A DNA stretch of 64,000 bases from contig NZ_WEZQ01000001.1 of the NCBI RefSeq assembly GCF_009864005.1, forward strand, positions 124,001-188,000, in the 5' to 3' direction. Below are positions 53,780-62,258 of this stretch, piece after piece. The translations under genes were made by a program, and so were the position numbers. The notes beneath the pieces were generated by a model. The model saw only the letters and a list, made by a program, of their open reading frames with translations. It did no database searches and was not told where the DNA came from. How positions within the stretch are numbered: the first letter of the stretch is position 1; every line of letters begins with the position of its first letter. The stretch comes from Furfurilactobacillus milii. GTDB lineage: Bacteria > Bacillota > Bacilli > Lactobacillales > Lactobacillaceae.

Positions 53780-53847
53780 TTGGTCACGAATTCCATCACA
53801 TGGGCATTTTGCATCGGTACCTTTTCACGCAAATATCAATAGAAGAA
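53780..53847 (-). pseudogene. Relic of the tcpA (orf21) gene
   Basis: The 20 bases TTGGTCACGAATTCCATCAC at 53780-53799 are identical to 55214-55233 inside tcpA. After 26 less similar bases, the next stretch (near CACGCAAATATCAA) again matches tcpA with the same spacing. In tcpA this encodes the segment around ACQRPDAKYLGDGIRDQF. The relic begins at the base after the SEFIR stop codon. Confidence 0.8.
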
Positions 53848-54087
53848 TATGAATGATAAAGAGATAAATCTACTAAAATAAGTAACTCAAGCAAAAGGCT
53901 ATGATATTTTAGAAACAAATTAGTCAATTCCGTGATTTAACTCATTCTGCTTAATTAAGATATCAACGATTTTTGATTTTCTTTTTTTGTGAGACCATTT
54001 ATCCATAGTTAGGAATTTACATTTCATAACTAAATTGTGAAAAGCACAATGGTTATTCGATCAAATACAAATATGGAGATGATATTT
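53848..54087. other. Gap before the CoiA-like gene
   Basis: An AT-rich stretch without a recognised gene or clear terminator. It must contain the promoter of the next plus-strand gene; none was chosen with confidence. Confidence 0.4.
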
Positions 54088-55029
54088 ATGGAAACTAATT
54101 ATGCAGTTTTGTCGATTGGTAAAAGAAAGGGCGATACAGTTTCTATTAAAGACGCCGTGGACATTGTTCTACAAGGCTATGATGCACATAATTTTGTTTG
54201 TGGACGAGATCGGCAAGATAGAACTGGAAAATGTCAGCTAGCACTAACGCTATGTGCAGTGGGTAGCACTCATTGTCATGCATATTTTCGACAGTCTCAC
54301 GCAAATGATGAGCATACTTGTAATATTAAATCAGACTCACATAGTGACGAAACTACTGATAAAAATGCTGCTATACAATATGAATCGGGACAGGCTGTCC
54401 TTGATTTTCCCGTCGATGGTCACGATAACGACATAAAGGTACAGAAAAAAACAAACAGTACAGAGAAAAAATCTACACCAAGAACCAAGACATCAGGTGC
54501 TTCTGGGAAACGTCGGACAGTAATAACTCATACGCCTATCAGTGTTCTTGAAAGTATTGTAGCTAACAGATACACTCGTCAACCACTTAAAAATAGTGAT
54601 AAACAAATTTATTTAGACGAATTATTCTATCCAATTGAAAAAATTAAGTCTGATGTTCATATTAAATATCCATTTTTGAAAGTCGTCTGGTTTGGTACTG
54701 CTGTTCTTAATGCTTATGATGAGAGAGATGAGGCTAATAATCCTTACGTTTTATATAGAATAGTTTTCCCTTATCAAAGTATTGATGGGAAGCCAATTTC
54801 AATTTTTTTCAACGAAATTCAAATTGAAACTTTGCTACCCGATTATAAAAACTTGATTTCCAAATTTGTTAAGAATGGACATTCGATTACACATCTTTTA
54901 CGTGTCTACACCACGGAAGAGACAACTACTAGCAATGATGGTCATTACGAAAATATCATAGTTGATCCACAACAAGAATGGAAAACTTTGAAAGAACACA
55001 TTCTCATTCTAGATTATCTTCACCATTAA
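54088..55029 (+). CDS. Unknown cargo protein with CoiA-like Cys/His N-terminus (313 residues)
   Basis: I start at ATG 54088 (METNYAVLSIGKRKGD), with GGAG eight to nine bases upstream. Residues 25-75 hold a Cys/His pattern (FVCGRDRQDRTGKCQ, CAVGSTHCHAYFRQSH, DEHTCNI) reminiscent of the zinc-binding start of CoiA-like and other nucleic-acid-linked proteins. A low-complexity Lys/Thr/Ser linker follows (about 115-155), then a C-terminal globular domain (PFLKVVWFGTAVLNAYDE). No catalytic motif is obvious. It runs convergent to tcpA and overlaps its end by 26 bp. It may work with the SEFIR gene or be an independent insertion. Confidence 0.65.
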   Translation: METNYAVLSIGKRKGDTVSIKDAVDIVLQGYDAHNFVCGRDRQDRTGKCQLALTLCAVGSTHCHAYFRQSHANDEHTCNIKSDSHSDETTDKNAAIQYESGQAVLDFPVDGHDNDIKVQKKTNSTEKKSTPRTKTSGASGKRRTVITHTPISVLESIVANRYTRQPLKNSDKQIYLDELFYPIEKIKSDVHIKYPFLKVVWFGTAVLNAYDERDEANNPYVLYRIVFPYQSIDGKPISIFFNEIQIETLLPDYKNLISKFVKNGHSITHLLRVYTTEETTTSNDGHYENIIVDPQQEWKTLKEHILILDYLHH

Positions 55030-56359
55030 TTTCTGAAAGAAAATCAAAGCTTTTCGGTACCAATGGTGTGTAAAATTCACTAATGACACTGCCACCAGTA
55101 TCAACGTAACCACGGCCTTTGATGGGTTTGTTGAAGTAATCCTTGTTCTGTTCACCAAACATCATTGCGTAGCCCATTTCAGACATGCGGCCTAAAGCTA
55201 CTCGGAACATGAATTGGTCACGAATTCCATCACCAAGATACTTTGCGTCTGGACGTTGACACGCCAATATCAAGAAGAAACCAGATTGTCGTCCTAACAT
55301 GACAATCTGTTTTAGTTTATTCATCACCTGAATGGCATCGCGTCCCAGCATGTCCATAAAAGCGACGTATTCATCGAAGATTAAAAAGTGGGCTGGTAGG
55401 CCCAGATAAGCATAGTTTTCACCAGTTTTATAACCATCCATCTGCTTCATTTGGTCATTTCGCGCCATCATTTCCGCATAGAAGGCATCTAGCGCTGCTA
55501 GCATGTCTTCTTTTTTTGAATGGACATCTGGTAAAACCGTGGCTAAATCCGCTAAGTCAGCGTTCTTAGGGTCAAGAATTGTAAGCTTGGCGTTGGTTTT
55601 AACTAAGGCGTTAATCAACGTCAAAATGAAGTACGTTTTACCGCCACCAGTCCCACCCGCAATCAACATATGTGGCAGTGAATCGTACTTCCAATACACA
55701 TCGTCCATGAGGCGCATAGCGCCATTTTCACACGTCACCTGATCAATCGTAATCCGGTTGGCTAAAGTGTCGTACAGCAGCACGTATTCAACAAACGAGT
55801 CATGCAACATCTTATCAACGAGTTCACAGTACAGGCCGCTTTCTAACTTGCTTTCAAGCGTTAGTAACTGATCCTGATAACTCGACATAACCACTTCGAC
55901 ATTGATGTGAATGAGCCCGTGACTTCTCCGATAATACACACGGGGAAAATAGCGGACTTTTTCCTTAGTCTTGCCCTTGGATAAATCCTTGAAGAAGCCG
56001 CCACTCTCAACTTTTTGTGTTTCGTACCAGTTGTTATCGAAAAACATGCGGGCAATCTTTTGAATGTGTTGTAACTGTTTATATGAATCCGCAAACCAAT
56101 ACGTCCAGGCCACAAAACCAGCAGTCATGACTATGATAGTTGTTATAATGCTGACAATAATCGGCGTCAATGTCCATGGCAGACTTTGAATAAACGGCCA
56201 AGAGGCCGTCTGGTAGTTAATCCGAGATAAATTAGGCCAATACCCAATCACCAACATGGTTAAAAACAGGATTAATGCTATGGCCGTCATAGTTCGAAAA
56301 ATAATATACCGGTCATTGAGTCTGATCCGACGACCACGATAAATGAATAGACTACGCAT
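55004..56359 (-). CDS. tcpA: FtsK/SpoIIIE-type coupling protein TcpA (Tn916 Orf21-like)
   Basis: 451 residues from ATG 56357-56359 (MRSLFIYRGRRIRLND), which matches the start of Orf21; the longer frame from 56419 overlaps the upstream gene fully. Two membrane spans in the first 110 residues; Walker A at about 235 (MLIAGGTGGGKTYFILTL); Walker B at about 330 (FLIFDEYVAFM); and the conserved segment ACQRPDAKYLGDGIRDQF. It delivers the relaxase-DNA complex to the channel. The 3' end overlaps the convergent cargo gene. A partial second copy lies at 53780. Confidence 0.95.
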   Translation of the reverse strand: MRSLFIYRGRRIRLNDRYIIFRTMTAIALILFLTMLVIGYWPNLSRINYQTASWPFIQSLPWTLTPIIVSIITTIIVMTAGFVAWTYWFADSYKQLQHIQKIARMFFDNNWYETQKVESGGFFKDLSKGKTKEKVRYFPRVYYRRSHGLIHINVEVVMSSYQDQLLTLESKLESGLYCELVDKMLHDSFVEYVLLYDTLANRITIDQVTCENGAMRLMDDVYWKYDSLPHMLIAGGTGGGKTYFILTLINALVKTNAKLTILDPKNADLADLATVLPDVHSKKEDMLAALDAFYAEMMARNDQMKQMDGYKTGENYAYLGLPAHFLIFDEYVAFMDMLGRDAIQVMNKLKQIVMLGRQSGFFLILACQRPDAKYLGDGIRDQFMFRVALGRMSEMGYAMMFGEQNKDYFNKPIKGRGYVDTGGSVISEFYTPLVPKSFDFLSEINGEDNLE

Positions 56360-56612
56360 TGCCAACACCACAGTAGTAAATCTCGAGCCCATACTCGGTT
56401 TGAAATCCAGTAAACGCAAATCGCTTATTCATACCATCGTAAATGTCTTTACCCTGAACGATGATTTCATGGTGCTTGTTTTTGCTTTCTAGAAGAGACT
56501 GAACAATGCCTTCTAGCAGTGCGTAACAATCTTGCCAAGAATCCGGCCTAACGTGTTTCAAATAATCGTCGATAAATGTTTCCTGCTTGTTGATGCGTGC
56601 TGTAAAGTTCAT
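56352..56612 (-). CDS. Small transfer-region protein, paralogue 1 of 3 (86 residues)
   Basis: Acidic cytoplasmic protein without known family. It shares with the next two genes the same length and the pattern FIDDYL..V near residues 13-20, HEIIV..., DG..K.F.F.....E.GL.I.Y near the end. Its end overlaps the tcpA start by eight bases. The three copies occupy the place between orf22 and orf21 of Tn916. Confidence 0.75.
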   Translation of the reverse strand: MNFTARINKQETFIDDYLKHVRPDSWQDCYALLEGIVQSLLESKNKHHEIIVQGKDIYDGMNKRFAFTGFQTEYGLEIYYCGVGNA

Positions 56613-56643
56613 TAGCCACCTCTGTGTTGTTAAATTTATTTGC

Positions 56644-56904
56644 TTATTCGTCGTTTACACTGATGTATCGAATATCTAAACCATCTTCCCAGTGATAATC
56701 CACAAAGATAAAAATTTTCCCGATACCGTCCTTGCAACATTCACCTTTAACTATGATTTCGTGGTAATTATCAGGATTGTTTTTAAAGAAGCTAATAACT
56801 TCTTCGAGGATCTCATAACTATCCCGTTGGAAAGTTAGCAGGACATTGTTCAAATAGTCATCAATAAAACCAACGTAGTTATCGACAGTAGCGCCAATTT
56901 CCAT
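56644..56904 (-). CDS. Small transfer-region protein, paralogue 2 of 3 (86 residues)
   Basis: Same length as its two neighbours; shared motifs are GFIDDYLNNV, YHEIIVKGE, CKDGIGKIFIFVDYH and EDGLDIRYISVNDE. Acidic and probably a dimerising or partner-binding protein. Function unknown. It lies 31 bp upstream of copy 1. Confidence 0.75.
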   Translation of the reverse strand: MEIGATVDNYVGFIDDYLNNVLLTFQRDSYEILEEVISFFKNNPDNYHEIIVKGECCKDGIGKIFIFVDYHWEDGLDIRYISVNDE

Positions 56905-56938
56905 AAGTTACCTTCGTATGATTACTCTTTTTCGATTT

Positions 56939-57199
56939 TTATTCATCAGTCATGCCAATATAGAAAACTTGAATGCCTTCATCGCCCTGATAGCCGACAA
57001 ATGTAAAGAATTTAGCGATTCCGTCAACCGTGCAGTCATTCAAAATCCGAATTTGTTGGAAACTATCAGGATTTTCTAAAATATAAGCACCAAGTTCAGA
57101 TATAAGTTCCTCAGTGTTGTGCTGATATTGTGCTTTTACATTCTTGACGTAGTCTTCAACAAAATCTTCGTAGTGAACTACGTTTAACGCAATATCCAT
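56939..57199 (-). CDS. Small transfer-region protein, paralogue 3 of 3 (86 residues)
   Basis: I start at ATG 57197-57199 (MDIALNVVHYED), with AGGAG nine bases upstream; this gives the same 86-residue length as its paralogues, while the longer upstream frame adds an unrelated start. Motifs: DFVEDYVKNV, CTVDGIAKFFTFVGYQ, DEGIQVFYIGMTDE. Three diverged copies in a row suggest selection for variants, for example as anti-defence or decoy proteins, but this is only a guess. Confidence 0.75.
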   Translation of the reverse strand: MDIALNVVHYEDFVEDYVKNVKAQYQHNTEELISELGAYILENPDSFQQIRILNDCTVDGIAKFFTFVGYQGDEGIQVFYIGMTDE

Positions 57200-57270
57200 A
57201 TAGTCAGCTCCTTGTTTAGTTTTCTGATTTGTGGTGAACCGTGTCTGGTCCACGAATAGGGGAGTAGGCA

Positions 57271-57639
57271 TTAGGCTTTATCATTTAACGGTTTGCCTTT
57301 CTGAGCACTTGATGCGCTCTTTGCAACTAAATCGTCAGCTTTCATATACCAGGTCGCGGTGGCGGTCCGATATTCAATGTTGGCGACCGTATCTAAGACT
57401 GGGTTCACCAACTCAACAACTTGGTTGTAATCAAAGTTCTTTTCACCGGCACTGGCCGGAATTGAAACCTGCACCATCATGCCTTGACCGAGGCTCTTTA
57501 AATCAAAAGTCCGTTCTTTAATGTCGGTCGTTAATGCACCATCTTCGTCAACATTGAAGCGTTCACGACGCATCGCTGAAAATTTCAAGGTGCCAAAAGT
57601 GGCTTCTGGATCAATCTGAATGCCTTCTGGTAATCTCAT
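57271..57639 (-). CDS. YdcP/DUF961-family protein (Tn916 Orf22-like)
   Basis: 122 residues of the DUF961 family, found as the pair Orf22/Orf23 at the start of Tn916-type transfer operons and as HelP-like helicase processivity factors in ICEBs1. Motifs: FGTLKFSAMRRERFN, YNQVVELVNPVLDTVANIEY. GGAGG overlaps the stop of the upstream gene. Role: auxiliary to unwinding and replication of the ICE circle, by family. Confidence 0.9.
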   Translation of the reverse strand: MRLPEGIQIDPEATFGTLKFSAMRRERFNVDEDGALTTDIKERTFDLKSLGQGMMVQVSIPASAGEKNFDYNQVVELVNPVLDTVANIEYRTATATWYMKADDLVAKSASSAQKGKPLNDKA

Positions 57640-57651
57640 TTGTAGTTCCTC

Positions 57652-57969
57652 CTAGAGTTTGACAACGTCGTCCGCATAGCAGTTGTAACGGGTAAAGGCT
57701 TGTTCGCCAATTCGATACCCAATCGCAACAACCCGTGGGTTTACAAGTTTCACTCGATCTTCAATTTTCAACGTTTGTTTCTTATCACCTGCGGTCGCTG
57801 GAATCGTGACTTCAATTTCATCAGCACGTTGTTTGTCAGAAAAGAGATTGTAGGTACGACTCACGACTTTAGTGTTAGTACCACGTTCATGTTCCACTGA
57901 CTTCTCGCTAGCAAATTCTAAGTTGCCAAAAGTTTCGCGAACCTTGGGTACGACATATTTTAAATCCAT
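57652..57969 (-). CDS. YdcP/DUF961-family protein (Tn916 Orf23-like)
   Basis: 105 residues, second DUF961 member (FGNLEFASEKSVEHERGTN, IEDRVKLVNPRVVAIGYRIG). First gene of the transfer operon proper, preceded by a terminator (57995-58034) that separates it from the adhesin gene; it therefore needs a promoter in the short leader, or read-through. GAGGAA lies upstream of its ATG. Confidence 0.9.
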   Translation of the reverse strand: MDLKYVVPKVRETFGNLEFASEKSVEHERGTNTKVVSRTYNLFSDKQRADEIEVTIPATAGDKKQTLKIEDRVKLVNPRVVAIGYRIGEQAFTRYNCYADDVVKL

Positions 57970-57994
57970 AATTTTTCCTCACTTTTTGACGTAA

Positions 57995-58035
57995 AAAAGC
58001 CGTTAATGAGAAATTGAGACCCACTAACGGCTTTG
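57995..58035 (-). terminator. Terminator between the thioester adhesin and orf23
   Basis: AAAGCCGTTA and TAACGGCTTT (57996-58005, 58025-58034) form a ten-base stem followed on the minus strand by T residues. Confidence 0.8.
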
Positions 58036-58072
58036 ACGTACGTATTTAATTTTATTTTTAACGCGCAATTTG

Positions 58073-61000
58073 TTATTTCTTTTTCTTACCAGCGAAGTAT
58101 AGGTAAAGTGAACTACCGGCAACTAGCACGACCATCCCAATGATTGCTAAAACAACTGAACTAGCTTCACCAGTCTGTGGTAAGGATTGAATCATCTTCT
58201 GCACCGGCTTTGGTAATGCTTTTACGATTGGTGACGTTACCTTTGGTTGTTCTGGTTTTGGTGCTTGTGGTTGTTGTGGCTTAGGTGCTGCCGGGACTTT
58301 TGGTTGTTCTGGTGTCTTTGGTGTTTCTGGCTGCTTTGGAGCAGGTTTAGTTGGGGTTGGTTTCTTATGGTCAACCATTTTTGCCTTAACGATTTCACCG
58401 TCAGTCTTAATTTCGAACTTCACAGGTTCTGGGTTAATCTCATAACCTTTCGGAGCGTCGTATTCAATAAATTCATATTGACCGACTGGTAAATCGCCAA
58501 ATTTAACCACACCGTGAGCGTCAGTTTTACCTTCAAAGACCACTTCGTGCTTGTCGTTGATCAGTTTTACCTTGGTGTCTGGCAATAATTCACCCGTTGA
58601 AACGTCACTCTTGGTTAATTCAACTGAACCTTTAGCCAAGTAGTTCTTGAGTTCAAAGAGTGGCAATGAACCATCCTTGCCAGCCTGATCATTTAGCTTT
58701 TGACCGTCAGCATCGAAAACTGTCACACCGTTTTTCGTTGAAACTAACTTAACAAGTTTCGTTGATAACACGTGGTGACTGTCAGCCGTATGAGTTTCTT
58801 TCAGATAGAAGGTCCCAACTGGTAACTGCTTGATGCTGCCAAGCGAATCTTCATTGATGGTAATTGAACGAAGCACCTTTTGCTTGTCATCTAACAGGTC
58901 AAAGGTAGCACCCTTGGCGTTATCGTCCATGCTGTATTGATAACCTTTTTTCTCAATTAACTTAGCCGCTTCATTCAATTTACGGAACGTAATTTGGTTA
59001 AAATGCAACTTGTTAAGGATTGGGGCTCCCGTTTTACTGTTAATTTCAAAACTCTTCGTGTCGTTGTTGTCACTAGCCTTGAAATCGAAAGCGTAAGTTT
59101 CGTTATCGTTATCAAATAGTGCCCCAGCATCAAGTTCTTTAACGTAATAACTGCCTTCTGGTAATTGCATGTCAGCAAAAGCGGCCTTGCCATCTTTAAC
59201 CGTCGCGGTTGCTAAGAGAGCGTTAGCTGGAACATCCATGTTCTTGTCATTGAAGGCATCTTTAGTAAATAAACCGAAGACTTGACCGTTGGCTGCAACT
59301 GTGCGTAGTGCAGGTGCGTTATGTTCCCAACGTTCAACCTGTTCTTCTTGTTTATGGATATTCACATTGATCTTTTGGAACTCGTTGTTAACTTCTAAAC
59401 TCGTTGAAGTCACTTGTACCAGTTGACCAGCGTACTTCAATTCAAAGTTCAATGGATCTTTATTCACAATAAAACCATTTGGTGCAATTTTTTCAATGGC
59501 ACTGTACTTACCAAGATAAAGTTCAGGCGTTTTAATATGCCCGTTCTTATCAGTGGTTGCGGAGGCAACGACGCTGCCTTTCTTCGCACGAAGTGTGCCA
59601 TCATGAGTCTTGATATCTTCACGAGCCACAAAGTTAAATTTAGCACCAGCTAAAGGCTGTTTGTCGTACTTAAATTGGTATTGTGGACCAAACTTAGTAT
59701 TGTGTTTCTCAACGCCAACTGGCTTTTGACCAGTCTTATCCAACATCACAATCCCTTTTTGCGACTTATCAACAAACTTAATGTCGATTGTCTTATCAAC
59801 GTGCTTACCATCAACGGTAAACGGCATTTTTTCTTTAGATAGAACGTAACCCTCGGGTGCCTGAACTTCTTCTAGTTCATATTTACCGTATGGTAAAGCC
59901 TCCGTTGTTAACAAGTAGCCATTATGATTTGTATAGAACGTATCCGTATAGCCATCATGATTTGGCTTAGGCATTGTGACATAACGTTTTGTCTGCAATG
60001 ACTTAATCTTAAAAGCAGCGTCAGCACGTGGAATTGTATGCCCAGTTTCAACATCAGCTTTGACCACGCGTAACTTTTCTTCTAAGACCTTGTTTTCAAC
60101 CGTGTAATGGTGGCTTTCGTTTTGTTCGTGAACCGTCACTTGGAAGGACTTGCTTCCTTGATAGCCTTCAGGAGTACCAGTTTCATCAACTGTATAAGTG
60201 TCATAAGGTAGGTCGTTAAAGCGTAAATAACCTTCATCGTTAGTAACGCCACTCGCCACGATCTTGTGAGTTGTGTTGCTAGTCACTTTGAATTCGACCC
60301 CTTTGAGCACTTTCATTTCATTGGACTTACCAGTCAACTTGTTTGATAAAGCGGTATGCCAATCATAGTTACCGAACTTAATCAGATCAAAACCACCCGT
60401 AATGACGTGTTCTTTGACATTCATGACGTTCATAGTTGAATGTTCAGTTTGATTAGGAATCTTAATCTGGAAATGATGTTTTTCAGTGTCTTTTAAATAG
60501 CCAACTGGTGCCTTTGTTTCAATCCAGTAGTAGTCATCCAGTGGCAATTCTGCCATGATCGTACCGCCATTTTTAACAACTTTGGTGTCCATTAATTTAT
60601 CGTCAGAAGTCCGGCGAATTTCGTAAACAGCACCATTCACGGTGGCAGCACCACGGCCTTGAGAACCATCTTGACTGTCGGCTTTGTTTAAAAAGACCAT
60701 TCCATTTTGTTCATCGTCGACAGCTTTAATCGCCGCGCTGGTAACTTCGACATTTTGATCATCAGTGTTCAAGGTAAAGTTAAGATGTGTCTTGCTAAGT
60801 TCATAACCAGCAGGCGCTTTTTCTTCTTGTGCATAGTAAGAACCAAGTGGTAAGTTCTTGAATTCAGCATGACCACCAGCATCAGTCGTCATCGTACCCA
60901 TTTTCTTACCATCAGCAGAGAAGACACCATAGATCGCACCGTTTAATGAGTAATATTTGTTATACATATTGGTGCCATATTCACGACCAATTTTAGATAG

Positions 61001-62065
61001 TGTCACGTTACCTAGCTGACGTTTATCGCCAAATTCGGCGGTGATTGTCTTGCCAGATTCAACCGTGACCGTCTTCTTTTCGTGACGGTTGTGATAACCG
61101 TGTGGTGCTTGAACTTCTTCAATCGTCACTGGCGTACCGGCTTTATATTCACCAAGGTCAGCATCACCATTACCATCAGTTTTTACCGTTTGTTTGTTGT
61201 GTTCTGGTGTCGTGACATCAAAACTAACACCGGGTAATGGTTGTTTAGTCTGTTCATCAATCTTATGAATACGGACACGACCCAGTGGGTGAACGCGGAC
61301 ATGCACGTTGAATTCACCACCATTTGATAGTTTGAAATCAACCAACTTTTGTTGGGCGCCTTTGGTGTACATAAATGATTCACCAATGTCATTACCATGG
61401 GCGATGGCGTATTTCAAATTGCCATCTTGCTTAGAATCTTTAGTTGCGGTCAATGTCAGGCTATTACCGTTCTTTTGAACTTGTAAGCCAGTTGAATCTT
61501 CAACTAATGAACCATACTTACTAAGCACGCCGTTGGCGTCATTCAAGACCAATTTGTCGCCGACATTTAAGTCGATGGTTTGACCATTAAAAGATGGCTT
61601 ACGGTCATGATCATTAACCTTTTGCATGACGGCCGCTTTGAATGAATAGAAGTCGGTATTGGTTTTGACTAATTCGTCACCCAAGGCTTCCCAAATCATC
61701 ATTTGAGTTAGCGCATAGTTGTGCTTAGTGGGATTAACGCGATAGCCGTAATAGGCAATCTTCGTCAGCAATTCTTTCTTTTCAGATGAATAAGCCTGTG
61801 GTTGATAACCAGAACCGGCCATATCCAACGGAATCCCATGTTCAATACAGAAAGCAATACGATTACCATCAATTTGTTTCTGGTAAATCCCGTATTCAGT
61901 ATCAAGGGACATGCCAAGCAAGTGAAATTTCCAAGTGTTTTGTAATGGATAATGGTTCACGTTTTCCATTGAGGCAGCCAGCGCAGTCATGGGAGCCATA
62001 AACAGGGAAATTATGACGGTCAACAGCGTAAAAATAGCTGCTGACCGTTGATGATTAATTTTCAA
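58073..62065 (-). CDS. Thioester-domain/SpaA-repeat LPQTG adhesin (1330 residues)
   Basis: The start is TTG (62063-62065) with GGAGG eight bases upstream. A Sec signal peptide spans residues 1-31. A thioester domain follows: Cys73 in FCIEHG and Gln121 in LTQMMIWEAL, the Cys-Gln pair that forms a reactive thioester able to bind host surfaces covalently. About ten SpaA/Cna-B type domains follow (VRIHKIDEQTKQPLPGVSF, LSKIGREYG, VELTKSDVSTGELLPDTK), which are usually locked by isopeptide bonds. A Pro/Lys linker (about 1230-1275) leads to LPQTGEASS at 1295, a membrane span and KKKK. It is the first gene inside the right end and lies in the transfer orientation, so it may aid mating contact as well as colonisation. 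Confidence 0.92.
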   Translation of the reverse strand: MKINHQRSAAIFTLLTVIISLFMAPMTALAASMENVNHYPLQNTWKFHLLGMSLDTEYGIYQKQIDGNRIAFCIEHGIPLDMAGSGYQPQAYSSEKKELLTKIAYYGYRVNPTKHNYALTQMMIWEALGDELVKTNTDFYSFKAAVMQKVNDHDRKPSFNGQTIDLNVGDKLVLNDANGVLSKYGSLVEDSTGLQVQKNGNSLTLTATKDSKQDGNLKYAIAHGNDIGESFMYTKGAQQKLVDFKLSNGGEFNVHVRVHPLGRVRIHKIDEQTKQPLPGVSFDVTTPEHNKQTVKTDGNGDADLGEYKAGTPVTIEEVQAPHGYHNRHEKKTVTVESGKTITAEFGDKRQLGNVTLSKIGREYGTNMYNKYYSLNGAIYGVFSADGKKMGTMTTDAGGHAEFKNLPLGSYYAQEEKAPAGYELSKTHLNFTLNTDDQNVEVTSAAIKAVDDEQNGMVFLNKADSQDGSQGRGAATVNGAVYEIRRTSDDKLMDTKVVKNGGTIMAELPLDDYYWIETKAPVGYLKDTEKHHFQIKIPNQTEHSTMNVMNVKEHVITGGFDLIKFGNYDWHTALSNKLTGKSNEMKVLKGVEFKVTSNTTHKIVASGVTNDEGYLRFNDLPYDTYTVDETGTPEGYQGSKSFQVTVHEQNESHHYTVENKVLEEKLRVVKADVETGHTIPRADAAFKIKSLQTKRYVTMPKPNHDGYTDTFYTNHNGYLLTTEALPYGKYELEEVQAPEGYVLSKEKMPFTVDGKHVDKTIDIKFVDKSQKGIVMLDKTGQKPVGVEKHNTKFGPQYQFKYDKQPLAGAKFNFVAREDIKTHDGTLRAKKGSVVASATTDKNGHIKTPELYLGKYSAIEKIAPNGFIVNKDPLNFELKYAGQLVQVTSTSLEVNNEFQKINVNIHKQEEQVERWEHNAPALRTVAANGQVFGLFTKDAFNDKNMDVPANALLATATVKDGKAAFADMQLPEGSYYVKELDAGALFDNDNETYAFDFKASDNNDTKSFEINSKTGAPILNKLHFNQITFRKLNEAAKLIEKKGYQYSMDDNAKGATFDLLDDKQKVLRSITINEDSLGSIKQLPVGTFYLKETHTADSHHVLSTKLVKLVSTKNGVTVFDADGQKLNDQAGKDGSLPLFELKNYLAKGSVELTKSDVSTGELLPDTKVKLINDKHEVVFEGKTDAHGVVKFGDLPVGQYEFIEYDAPKGYEINPEPVKFEIKTDGEIVKAKMVDHKKPTPTKPAPKQPETPKTPEQPKVPAAPKPQQPQAPKPEQPKVTSPIVKALPKPVQKMIQSLPQTGEASSVVLAIIGMVVLVAGSSLYLYFAGKKKK

Positions 62066-62087
62066 TGTTGTTTCCTCCGATTTTTAA

Positions 62088-62128
62088 GCAAAAAAGTAGC
62101 CGATCTAAGTTAATAGACCGGCTACTTT
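62088..62128 (-). terminator. Terminator/attenuator in the adhesin leader
   Basis: AAAGTAGCCG and CGGCTACTTT, extended by TCTA/TAGA, form a strong stem (62093-62107 with 62114-62128), followed on the minus strand by a run of T. It ends 25 bp before the TTG start of the adhesin, leaving no room for a promoter between. Confidence 0.85.
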
Positions 62129-62258
62129 CAGCAGTTGAAGTTGGTGGATAATGCGCCATATAGTGGCACAGTTTTGGCACACCTGACACAGATTTTATGA
62201 ACTTTTGACAAATTACGTGTATTGGGAATGCTGGTATAACAGCATTCGTGTTAATAAA
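62129..62258. other. Right-end leader of the ICE
   Basis: Non-coding. It contains the right terminal repeat (62163-62183) and must hold the promoter that serves the adhesin through the attenuator; no clear -35/-10 pair was chosen. An imperfect inverted repeat, GAATGCTGGTATAACAGCATTC, lies at 62226-62247. Confidence 0.5.
62163..62183. repeat. Right copy of terminal direct repeat
   Basis: GTGGCACAGTTTTGGCACAC plus C, identical to the left copy at 2303-2323 and in the same orientation; 87 bp from the right core. Confidence 0.7.

Noticed and set aside
55503-55742. Plus-strand frame inside tcpA
   Set aside because: Shadow of the ATPase core region; no ribosome binding site.
57200-57271. A longer N-terminus for the third 86-residue paralogue
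   Set aside because: The internal ATG has AGGAG at the right distance and gives the same length as its two paralogues.
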